DNA of 64,000 bases, from NCBI RefSeq assembly GCF_021869535.1, contig NW_026262668.1, positions 68,407,558-68,471,557 of the forward strand, written 5' to 3'. The first letter of the stretch is position 1. Each line of letters starts with the position of its first letter. This document shows, one piece after another, positions 1 to 9,450 of the stretch. A program made the position numbers and the translations under genes. Origin of the DNA: Mytilus californianus (lineage: Eukaryota > Mollusca > Bivalvia > Mytilida > Mytilidae). The notes beneath the pieces were generated by a model, which had not been told where the DNA came from, ran no database searches, and saw nothing but the letters and a program-made list of their open reading frames with translations.

Positions 1-95
1 AAGTGTATGGATCTCTCTGAAATTGTACTGCAAAGTACCATACCACAAAGGGAAGGCTGGGATGGGTGATGAATCATAAGGAGGTTCAAAAATTT

Positions 96-106
96 GGGGG
101 GGGGGG
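96..106. repeat. G homopolymer, 11 bases
   Basis: An uninterrupted run of eleven G is followed by a T-rich stretch. It lies in what would be the intron left of the first visible JAZF1 exon. Run length is prone to sequencing error. No function is assigned. Confidence 0.8.
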
Positions 107-229
107 TTTCCTTTTTTTTTATTTAAAATTTTCCATTTTAAATTGGTTATTTCTGATTTATATATAAAAGCAAATAATAATGATATGGTTTAAGTAGGTA
201 AATTAAAAATCCTTAAGTTCTTAGACCAC

Positions 230-390
230 ATTCATTCTGTGTCAGAAACCTATGCTGTGTCAAATATTTAATCACAATCCAAATTCAGTGCTGTATCAAG
301 CTTTAATGTTGTGTCCATACTTGCCCCAACTGTTCAGGGTTCAACCTCTGCGGTTGTATCAAGCTGCGCCCAGCTGAGCATTTAATTTGT
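230..390 (+). repeat. 3' end of a dispersed tandem-repeat element, copy 1
   Basis: This stretch matches 8955-9106 in the same orientation over about 150 bp, including the shared words CACAATCCAAATTCAG and TTGCCCCAACT and a terminal CTGCGC-containing hairpin. The other copy sits at the end of a full element with internal 161-bp repeats, so this copy is read as a 5'-truncated remnant of the same family. It has no coding potential. Confidence 0.7.
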
Positions 391-1253
391 TTTTAAAGAA
401 ATGCCCAATAGCAATTCCTGTTATCCTTTTATGTTTTACCAGAATAAATGTATGTCCATTTCATTCGAGAATTATTCGGTTTTATTGTCATGATTGTAGT
501 GTAAAAACTTAGTTTCATATTTGCAGATATGTCTGACCTGTATCTGTTTTACCAATTAAATTAATTCTGAGACAAATAAACAATTGAAATATTTACTGAT
601 CATGTACATGTAGCTATATGTAGATGTACCCTGGCAAGGCATTCAATGAAAGATACATGTACCGGTAGCAAGAAAAGGATTTTCTTGTTCAAATCTGCTA
701 ATCTTTATGAAGCTAATACTTTATTGATATATTGATGATAGTTTATATTCATTTCCATTTACAATTTGATCAGATAATAGTCTCATATTTCACCAGAACA
801 TAATTAATATACATTCTCTAGAATTCTTCAAATATTTTATTGATCACATTTTAGCATTATTTCATATAGCATCTTGGCTAAAAATTCAGTACGGCCAAAA
901 ATGTGTTGCTGAATGTGTCATTCTTCTTTTCAAATGGAGGAGAATATGCCATCCATCATCCGTCAACTATTAAATTTTCATATTTTAGTCTACTCCCATG
1001 AAACCATGTGAACCAAAGATTGCAAAAATACCATATGAAACATTTGGAAAGAATTTTTCAGTGAAATATTAAATTTTTCATATCTACATGTATGTAAGCT
1101 TAACTACAATAGTGAAATTTGTAAATTTGGTATTTGAAAATAATTTGGTACTTCAACATCTTTCTCTAACTTTCATCATCCTCTTATCCTTTACATTTTT
1201 TTCTTTTCTTATTTCCAAAATTACACAGTAATTAATTATTGTTTTATTTATAG

Positions 1254-1326
1254 AAACAGATCCCTCACAATTAGAGCATCAAGAACTAGAACAACCCCAA
1301 TCATTAGCTCCTAGTTATATACTTAG
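1254..1326 (+). CDS. JAZF1: JAZF1 exon, TDPSQLEHQELEQPQ segment
   Basis: The exon lies between acceptor TTATAG and donor GTATGT, and is 73 nt long with two leading and two trailing partial-codon bases. It encodes TDPSQLEHQELEQPQSLAPS followed by YIL, aligning with the human stretch after the first zinc finger. It is the first exon visible; the preceding one must lie left of the window. Confidence 0.88.
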
Positions 1327-4300
1327 GTATGTTTCATAGAATATTTAGATAAACATATGTTTAAGACATTTGAAAAATCAATTATGAGGTGCTCAAATAC
1401 TTCACTTACATAATCTTACATATTATGTGTCTATAAGGAAATCATACCTTCCTTGAATCAGTACCTGTTCATTTGGTTATTAAAATTTTTGCAAAGTGAA
1501 TTGCCCCATTGAATAAATACAATAGCTACTGTTCTCTGTGGAGTTCATCCATGTTCCTTTTAAAAAATAACAATCATTCATTGATTAATTTGGCTGTACA
1601 AAAAATTAAAGATCAAAGCAGAAGTAAAGTGTTAACAGAAACATTGCCAGTTGTATTCAATTGTTGCGAAAAACCAACCTTTTTTAATTGGTAATGTAAT
1701 CAGTGGCAGATCCAGGGTGAGGGTTCCGGGGGTTGGAACCCCCCTTTTTATTCAGATGATCAATGCATTTGAATGGGGACATGGTTGGAAACCCCTCCCC
1801 CCCTTTATCCTGGGTTGGGAACCCCCCTTTTTTAAATGGCTGGATCCACCCCTGATAATACATGTATTATTATATACTTTATCATATATATATATATGCT
1901 CAGAAATAGGCCCTTTAATTGGATTTAATAAAGAATTTGTATTTGTATTCCTATTCGTATTATATTTCATTCCGTGAAAATTATCAAAATAGAAACAATT
2001 CTTATTGGATTGTAGAAAAAAACACATAATTTTGGTTATAGATAAGAATAGGTTATGGCTAGATCAAGAAAAACTAAAAGGAACAGTAATTTTGTAATAG
2101 CATATATTTACATATAGCTCTAATAGAAATTATCAATTTGTTTTATTGAGAATTTGCAAACATATTTGTATATTGACAGATTTTACACAGATGCTGATCT
2201 AAAGTGCAAAGTGAGACCAGTATCTCCATCCTCCTCTCTCAGGAGTAGTACACCTATAGGTAAGTACAAATGTAGATCCTCCTCTCTCAGTAGTAGTACA
2301 CCAATAGGTAAGTACAAATGTAGATCCTCCTCTCTCAGTAGTACACCAATAGGTAAGTACAAATGTAGATCCTCCTCTCTCAGTAGTACACCAATAGGTA
2401 AGTACAAATGTAGATCCTCCTCTCTCAGGAGTAATACACCTATAGGTAAGTACAAATGTAGATCCTCCTCTCTCATGAGTAGTACACCTATAGGTAAGTA
2501 CAAATGTAGATCCTCCTCTCTCAGGAGTAGTACACCTATAGGTAAGTAGATCCTCTTCTGTTAGTAGTACACCTATAGGTAAATACAAATGTAGATCCTC
2601 CTCTCTCAGTAGTAGTACACCTATAGGTAAGTACAAATGTAGATCCTCCTCTCTCAGGAGTAGTACACCTATAGGTAAGTAAATCCTCTTCTGTTAGTAG
2701 TACACCTATAGGTAAATACAAATGTAGATCCTCCTCTCTCAGTAGTAGTACACCTATAGGTAAGTACAAATGTAGATCCTCCTCTCTCAGTAGTAGTACA
2801 CCTATAGGTAAGTACAAATGTAGATCCTCCTCTCTCAGGAGTAGTACACCTATAGGTAAGTAGATCCTCCTCTCAGGAGTAGTGCACCTATAGGTAAGTA
2901 GATCCTCCTTTCTCAGTAGTACACCTGTAGGTAAGTAGATCCTCCTCTCTCAGGAGTAGTTCACCTATAGGTAAGTACAAATGTAGATCCTTCTCAGGAG
3001 TAGTACACCAATAGGTAAGTAGATCCTCTCTCAGGAATAGTACACCTATAGGCATGATAGGCAAGAAGATCCTCCTCTCTCAGGAGAAGTACACCTATAG
3101 TCAAGAATATCCTCCTCTCTCAGGAGAAGTACACCTATAGGCAAGAAGATCCTCCTCTCTCAGGAGTAGTACACCTATGGGTAAGTAGATCATCCTCTCT
3201 CAGGAGTAGATCTAGAACACCTATATGTAAGTAGATATTAACAGACCAATACTACCAGAGTATTATCTGAGCATTGTGAGAGGAAACAAAAATGTTTGAC
3301 TATGACTTAAATTACTTGTTTTAGTACAATTATCTTGTTGAAAATCATGACTCATAAATGCAGATTTTAAAAACACACACATTCATCTCTGTTAGAAGTT
3401 AGTTATAAGTTTATTTTGGTTTTTAGTTTGAAACTTGCATTCATAATATAAGTTTACATGGATTGAAATAAATTCTATTCTAATATTAGTTCATAATTTG
3501 AAAATAAACTGTGTGATAATAAAGTACTGGACTAGTAAAACAGAATTAAAAAGAAATTGTAAAAGTGACCTCTAGCAGAAAAAATATTTCTATCTTCTGC
3601 CACATTTGCATATAAATAATATGTTGATTAAAGTTTTGAATGACCTTTATATTTTTTCTGTCAATGAAGAAATTTGGTGCACACTAAATAACCAGTGTAG
3701 CGGGTTATTTAAAAGTGTGCACAATATTTTTGAGGTTATTTGGAAAAGACAGAAAAAATATTACAGTCATTCCTTATCATGCTTATAATTCAATTCTAAT
3801 TTCCGTTTTTAAGGGGTAAATCATGAAAACATTGATGATGTCACTTTCACATGACCTAATTATGTCTATAAATTGATAGACAAAAAAAATTTCAGCCAAT
3901 CAGAAGACAGGTTACATCCAAAATTAGATTATTTAATCATGTTACAGATTAGTATTTTAAGGTGTAAGTCATGTCCTTGTTAAAAATCTAACTGCCTATG
4001 AAATTTTCTTACTGAGGTAGAAGGCAGAAAAAAAGAAAGTTTTATGAATACTGTGAACTAAAATAAGATTGACAAATCTGTTTCAGGAAGTGAACTTGAT
4101 GAAGAAGATTTGCAGACGGACGGGTATGAAAGTGATGATTCTGTGTCATCAAGTCAGGAATTAACTGCCCCACTAATACTAAGGTACAAATTATACAGAA
4201 ATATCATCACCTTGTTAATTGATGAACCAATGTTAATAAAAGCATAAGTCCAGAAAATCCTGTCGTATTATGCAATAGAAAAGAATGAAAATACAAATGG

Positions 4301-6674
4301 AGGAATTATTCAGATGATTCCATATTTTTTGTTATGACAGTAATTACATGATAGTTAATTTCTTTCTTGTAGATCATTCTTTTATTTACATATCTTTATC
4401 ATCAGAGTTTTTGTCCATTCATAACATAAAAATTTGTCTTGAGAAATAGTTTTTGAATTCGAGTTCTGGAAAACCATTGGTCCTGGTCCTGACCACCAAA
4501 AACAGGGAAGATAAAATTGAGAATGGAAATGGGGAATATGTCAAAGAGACAACAACCCGACCAAAGAGCAGACAACAGCCGAAGACCACCAATGGGTCTT
4601 CAACGCAGCAAGAAAATCCCGCACCCAGAGGTGGTCCTCAGCTGGCCCCTAAATAAAATTGTGTTTTAGTTCAGTGAAAATGGACGTCACACTAAACTCC
4701 AAAACATATGAATGAACTAAAATTTAAAAAACATACAAGACTATATAGCTAACAAAGGCCAGAGGCTCCTGACTTGGGACAAGCGCAAAAATGCGGCGGG
4801 GTTAAACATGTTTTGTGAGATCTCAACCCTCCCCCTATACCTCTAGCCAATGTAGAATAAAGAAACACATAGCAATACGCACAGTAAAACTCAGTTCAAA
4901 AGAAGTTCAAGTCAGAAGTCAGAGAGGTAACAAAAGAATCTAAGCAAAATGACAATGATACATAAAAAACAAAGGACTACTAGCAGTAACTGACATGCCA
5001 GCTCCAGACCTCAATTAAACTGATTGAAAGATTATGTCTTCATCATATGAAAATCAAGTACAGTCCCTCCCGTAAGGGGTTTAGTATCATACCATCATAA
5101 AATATATGAGAAGAACATAACCCATATCATGCCAATAACTGGTTTTAGAATAAATGTGTTTATTTCCGATGTAAAGACCCTATGAGTGAATCAATATTAC
5201 TGTAATATGCAAGCCTTAATGACTTGACACCAGTATCGTAACTATATCCTTTCCGAATAAGTCTGTTTAAAGGTTTGGTTAGCTTTTGAGGTGAATGCTG
5301 ACATTTTTGTGCTTTGTAAAGAATATTACCATAAAATATTAGATGTGAAATACCCGAACGTATAAGATGTCTGCATGTTGATGTATATTTACCAATGATG
5401 TCCTTGTACCGATGATAAAAATTTAGTAAATGTTTTGACTAGTTTGTGATATCTAAAACCCTGGTGTTATAATTTTTCAGTAATACAGAGATTTCTTTCG
5501 TTGAAATCAAATATGTTGTTACATACACGAGTGAGCCGAACAAGTTGAGATACACAGGTCTGACAATTAAGTACATGTAGTGGCAGTGCTGATGTGGGCC
5601 TGTGCAAAAGTCAGTAATTAGACATTAGGTGGTTATATTAGTTGTATTTTGTCATGTAATTGCATTTGTTTTTTGGTATAATATAGTTTTTCATCTTGTT
5701 TATTTAACCTTTGGTCTGTATGATTTCAGTTCACTCTTCTTTATTGAAAACCACGCAGAGATGCTAAGTTTTTTTTTACTGCAGATACATCTCTGGGTTA
5801 TCTCTTCATTGTTTAACTAAATTTTTTTTTGTTGAATTGCAGTATGTTGACCAGAAATCCAGGAGAATGTGATAAACCTATTGTTTGTCCTATACCAGGT
5901 TGTAAAAAGAGCTACAAAAACATTAATGGAATGAAGTACCATGCGAGGAATGGCCATAAAAAAGATATAGGGTATGTTTAATATGGACAAATTTGTCCAA
6001 ATTTGTCCAAATTAAGTTTTCATATCAGATTTATTTGCATTGATACAAACAGTGAAGGTATTTAAATTTCTACAAATTTTTCATTATAAAGTAGTAATTC
6101 TGCTAAAATTATATTCCATAAAAAAGTTATGAATTAAAAAAGTGAAATATTTGACATGCACAGTTCAAAGTAAATATTTCAACATAAGTATAATAAATTG
6201 GTATCAAGTTTTAGTTTGTCTTTTAAAAGTCATTACTTCCCTTTTTTCAGATTCATTCAGAAGGCATATAAATGTGAATGTGGTAAAAATTACAAGACAT
6301 TACATGGGCTGAAAAACCACAACTCAAATTTGCACTCCTGTGATTCATTGACAATGAAATCTGTGACATTGACCAAAACAAAGGACATGCTTATAGCAAC
6401 ACAGATATTTGCACCAAGGGTCTTGAAAAAAGAACCTGCAATTAAACATGTCAGCATGGCACCGAATATCATAAGACAGACATCAACTTCTTGTCAGTTT
6501 ACAAATATCTTAAAGTTGAACAAAGATATCAGTCATGAAAAATTGAAATCTCCTGTTCTTAGTATGAATTCAATGCTGACTTCGGAAGATGTACATGTAG
6601 ATGTCATGGAAACGTCATTCCTGGATGAAGAAAGTCAGTCTTTTATTACATCAGAACAAGCTAGATTCCAGTGA
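1254..6674 (+). CDS. JAZF1: JAZF1 orthologue, partial gene (five of the exons)
   Basis: Exons 1254-1326, 2180-2259, 4087-4183, 5843-5971 and 6251-6674 join with GT-AG borders and matching phases into 266 codons plus stop. The peptide follows vertebrate JAZF1 in order: a TDP..LE.QEL.QP..PSYI.R segment, a serine-rich SSSLRSSTPIG segment, an acidic segment (SELDEEDLQTDGYESDDS), a C2H2 finger (CPIPGCKKSYK...H..H, C-x4-C-x12-H-x4-H) and a second finger with the unusual C-x-C spacing (CECGKNYKT...H....H) seen in JAZF1. Vertebrate JAZF1 is a nuclear cofactor, binds orphan receptor TR4 and is a subunit of the NuA4/TIP60 acetyltransferase complex. The N-terminal exon (first zinc finger and start codon) is not in the window. 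The C-terminus after the last finger is about 110 residues longer than I recall for human JAZF1. No break is seen in the coding exons. Confidence 0.9.
1701..1854. mobile_element. Short palindromic MITE-like element, about 154 bp
   Basis: The ends are imperfect inverted repeats: CAGTGGCAGATCCAG at the left and CTGGATCCACCCCTG at the right. The interior is rich in GGGGGTTGGAACCCCCC words that are themselves self-complementary. No coding capacity; a non-autonomous DNA element is the simplest reading. It sits in the JAZF1 intron between 1327 and 2179. Confidence 0.65.
2180..2259 (+). CDS. JAZF1: JAZF1 exon, serine-rich segment; ends at the first of many donors
   Basis: The acceptor is TTGACAG and the conserved donor is ATAG|GTAAGT with GT at 2260. 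The exon encodes FYTDADLKCKVRPVSPSSSL and RSSTPIG, matching the human FMTDA...PSSSFRSSTPTG segment and its splice position. It is shorter than the human exon, which has an extra threonine/proline-rich insert. The last 31 bases of the exon, with the donor, are the first unit of the minisatellite at 2229-3235. The frame stays open past this donor to a TAG at 2547-2549, so later donors at 2308, 2353, 2398, 2446, 2494 and 2542 would give in-frame longer exons. Confidence 0.85.
2229..3235 (+). repeat. Minisatellite duplicating the JAZF1 exon end and its splice donor, about 22 units
   Basis: Units of 48 bp (some 45) carry a pyrimidine tract ending in CAG, then GAGTAGTACACCTATAG, then GTAAGTACAAATGTAGA. 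The first seven donor GT positions are 2260, 2308, 2353, 2398, 2446, 2494 and 2542; their spacing (48, 45, 45, 48, 48, 48) is always a multiple of three. After that units shorten to about 35-50 bp, frame is lost, and the right-hand units drift (GCAAGA, TCAAGA and GTAAAT replace GTAAGT in some). About 18 of the units keep GTAAGT or GTAAAT. The first unit is the authentic exon end, so the array grew from the exon-intron junction. Confidence 0.92.
3649..3761. repeat. Nested inverted repeat (hairpin)
   Basis: The outer arms 3649-3662 and 3748-3761 are perfect 14-bp complements (ATATTTTTTCTGTC / GACAGAAAAAATAT). The inner arms 3677-3693 and 3703-3722 pair through GTGCACACT and AAATAACC with a three-base bulge. 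It may be a short foldback element in the JAZF1 intron; no coding capacity. Confidence 0.75.
4087..4183 (+). CDS. JAZF1: JAZF1 exon, acidic segment
   Basis: The exon lies between acceptor TGTTTCAG and donor GTACAA, 97 nt. It encodes SELDEEDLQTDGYESDDSVS plus SSQELTAPLIL, the counterpart of the acidic SEYDEEEVDYEESDSDES stretch of human JAZF1. Phase 1 in and phase 2 out agree with the neighbouring exons. Confidence 0.85.
4450..5575 (-). mobile_element. Decayed 3' part of a Penelope-like retroelement in the JAZF1 intron
   Basis: Read on the minus strand this is the tail of a reverse-transcriptase element family that I recognise as common in mussels. It includes the end of the coding region (near 5530-5560), a long non-coding 3' region, and the terminal GGTTGTTGTCTCTTTGACAT word at about 4540. 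The minus-strand frame is broken by many stops. A second piece of what appears to be the same family, containing reverse transcriptase, is at 46620-47440. Assignment to the Penelope-like class is by recall, not by a search. Confidence 0.6.
5843..5971 (+). CDS. JAZF1: JAZF1 exon, first C2H2 finger in the window
   Basis: The exon lies between acceptor TTGCAG and donor GG|GTATGT, 129 nt. It encodes a C2H2 finger CPIPGCKKSYKNINGMKYH followed by ARNGH, with cysteines spaced by four and histidines by four residues, nearly identical to human CPVPGCKKRYKNVNGIKYH. This is the best single match that identifies the gene. Confidence 0.92.
6251..6674 (+). CDS. JAZF1: JAZF1 terminal exon: last finger and extended C-terminus
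   Basis: Acceptor CTTTTTTCAG ends at 6250; stop TGA is at 6672-6674. The finger YKCECGKNYKTLHGLKNH + NSNLH has the C-x-C spacing of the human FKCRCGKSYKT finger. Human JAZF1 ends about 15-20 residues after this finger. Here the frame continues about 110 residues (through SCDSLTMKSVTL, ITSEQARFQ) with no recognised domain, rich in serine, threonine and lysine. The extension is a single open frame in the same exon. Confidence 0.88.
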
Positions 6675-8030
6675 ATTTACATTTTGAAATGCTGATTACC
6701 ATTGTATAAGTTTCATTGCAGTATTTGTCACATCTCAGGTGTAAATCAAAGATTTGATATCAAGGGTAATCTTAAAATATAATATGTCTTTCAAACAATT
6801 TATGTAAAACCAAAGTGCCAAACTTTTTCATTTTCATTAAGTGCATATCAGATCATTTATTCAGCAAAAATTAGTCATTTCATTTATTTACATTTAATCA
6901 TTACATTTTTAGTTCATTATTAACACAAGATAACTTTATTTTCATTTTTTGTTTATTCTGGTCAAATGTCAGTATCATCAGTTTATTTATTCAGTCAAAA
7001 TGTTACATGTAAAATTCTCATCTTTATTTTCTTATATTTTAGAAATTTCTAAGGAAATTCAAATAGTAAAAACTTATGAAATCCCTTAGTTATGTATATT
7101 ATTAAATACAATGAAAAATTGATTATATTGATTCATTCCAATGTTTGACAGTTATATTTACACCATTCCATTCTGTTAATAATAACATTTAGGTATTTCA
7201 CAGTTTTTGCAATATACATGTAATAAACATTAATATTTGTCTAAGAACAAAATGAGCTCCAGTTCACACATGCTGAATCAGTTAAAAATCTCTCATGCAG
7301 TTGTTGAATGAATCACTGTTGAAACAGGGTGCTTTAGGGTTACAACATGTCTTATACTGTATGCTGAATATACATATTCATAGTGAATCATCCACGATCA
7401 CAAGCTTTCATTGAAAAATCCCTCCCTAGAAATCACTTAAGACTAGAGATTCTTTTTGCTGATTTGTTTAAATCACAAACAATTTATTTTACCTGCAAAA
7501 AATAGAGAGAAAAAAATTATTAAAGGGAGGGAGATAATTAAAATCAAAATTTTTTTTTGAAAAAAGCCAGACATATGAGCGTTTTGTAAAGGTCTGCTGC
7601 CATGTGTTGCCCATAAGAATGAAAGTTAGATTACATCTTTTGAATTATGTTTATAAAAAATATGATTAGCTGAAGCAAGTTTAAAGAAATATAGATAGCA
7701 ATGTGTGTTGTTTTGATGCTGTATATCTGATATTAAAGTATTTTAATTTGAAATGAGCATACTGTGGATTTTTTATCATTATTGAAATATGTTGATGTTA
7801 ATTTTTATGTCTTTCCTGTTTAAGGGAAGACCACACATTGTTATGTACTCGGCAAAATACAAGTGAACAATTGTTCTGATAGTAGAAAAAGTATGAATTT
7901 TTAACTATAGAATTAAATATCTTTGAAACTTCTAATTTTGCCGAAGACCCAAAACTACATGTAGTATCTGTGAATATAATTAGATCCACAGTTTGCAATG
8001 GTAATATTAAGATAATAAAATATAAAAAAA
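6675..8030 (+). other. Presumed JAZF1 3' UTR and flank
   Basis: AT-rich sequence with no supported gene. Candidate polyadenylation signals are AATAAA at 7222-7227 and at 8014-8019; the second is followed within ten bases by an A-rich run. Nothing in the sequence decides which is used. Confidence 0.4.
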
Positions 8031-8134
8031 AAACTCATAAAAGTGCAATATTTAAAAAAAAGTTTTTTGTTATTTTGTTGTTTAATACATATGTTTATAT
8101 TGTTTTATTGTTCAGTTATGTGCATCGGTGCTAG

Positions 8135-9106
8135 AATTTTTATACGTCCGTTTACAGGACGTATTATGGTATACCGTTGACCGTCTGTCCGTCTGTCTGT
8201 CGTCAACATGTCGGACATTAACTCAAAAAAGCTTTAACCAATATGCATGAAACTTTGGTGAATTGTTTATATCTATTGACATGAGCTCCCTTTCGTTTTT
8301 TATAAATTTCAGATTTACCGTTTCCGAGTTTTGGGGTTTTATTCATTAAAAAAGGGGGGATTTTCCAGTTTTCTGACAATAACTCAAGAATGCTTTCACC
8401 AACTTGCAAGAAATTTTGGTGAATTGTTTATATCTATTGACATGAGCTCCCTTGTGGATTTTTATAAATTTTAGATTTAAAGTTACTAAGTTACAGGGTT
8501 TTATTCATAAAAAAAGGGGGGTTTTCCAGTTTTCGGACAATAACTAAAAAATGCTTTCAGCAGTTCTCATGAAACTTTGGTGAATTGTTTATATCTGTTG
8601 ATGTAAGCTCCCTTTAGAATTTTATAAATTTTAGATTTTACATTTCTGAGTTATGGGGTTTTATTCATTAAAAAGGTGGTAATTTTCCAGTTTTTGCACA
8701 ATAACTCAAAAATGCTTTCAGCAGTTCTTAAGAAACTTTGGTGAATTATTTATAGCTATTGATGTAATCTCCCTATTGATTTTCATGAACTTCAAATATG
8801 ACATTGAGAAAAAATTGAACTTTATTTGTTTATAGTCTGACAACAGATTTACTAAGTATTGCGCAGCAGCACAGTGTATTGCACAACAGCAAGAAATCTT
8901 TAATTGAATATAAATTCAATTCATATAACCAATTTCAAGTTCTTTGACTACATTTTTTTCAGAAACCTATAATATGTCAAATTTTTAATTACAATCCAAA
9001 TTCAGACCTGTTTCAAGCTTGAATATTGTGTCCATTTTTGCCCCAACTATTCAGGGTTGGACCTCTGCGGGCGTATCCAGCTGCGCTTAGCGAAGCAGTT
9101 TATTAT
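8135..9106 (+). mobile_element. Non-autonomous element with 161-bp tandem repeats (type I)
   Basis: It begins with a hairpin (TACGTCC / GGACGTA around 8142-8163), followed by a GTCTGTCC microsatellite (8185-8205). About four diverged units of about 161 bp follow, each starting ATAACTCAAAAATGCTTTCA and holding GGTGAATTGTTTATATCTAT (starts near 8218, 8381, 8541, 8701). A unique tail ends with an imperfect CTGCGC..GAAGCAG hairpin near 9080-9098. The tail also occurs at 230-390. The architecture (5' hairpin, microsatellite, about 160-bp repeats, 3' hairpin) is that of the bivalve 'pearl'/Helentron-related elements; no open frame. Confidence 0.7.
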
Positions 9107-9450
9107 AATATGATAGAAAATAACAAAGTTTGGTCATCTTTATTTTGACCTGCTCTGAATATGTTTCGAAACATATTTATCTTTGTTTGTTCTCATGCAT
9201 TGGTCTGGTCTTGTTATGTATCCAAGATTTTTTTGTCAGGAACCTGTGATGAATTATTAATGATATTTGACTATTACTTTCTTCATGTTCTATATTTATA
9301 TATCATGCATCAATGACTTGTACAATTTTGTGTTATGACTCAGTGATATTGGTTTGTTACCACAGTACATGTATAATACATTTCTGTAACAAGAACAAAT
9401 GAGTCGTCATGATCTACATTGATTCTTTGCCCTCCTCTCTTAATATTTTT

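Noticed and set aside
2183..2817. Minus-strand open frames of about 90-145 codons across the JAZF1 minisatellite
   Set aside because: They arise because unit lengths of 45 and 48 bp keep several frames open; the plus-strand exon evidence is independent and stronger.
2229..3235. CRISPR-like appearance of regularly spaced repeats
   Set aside because: No unique spacers, direct tandem copies only, animal gene context.
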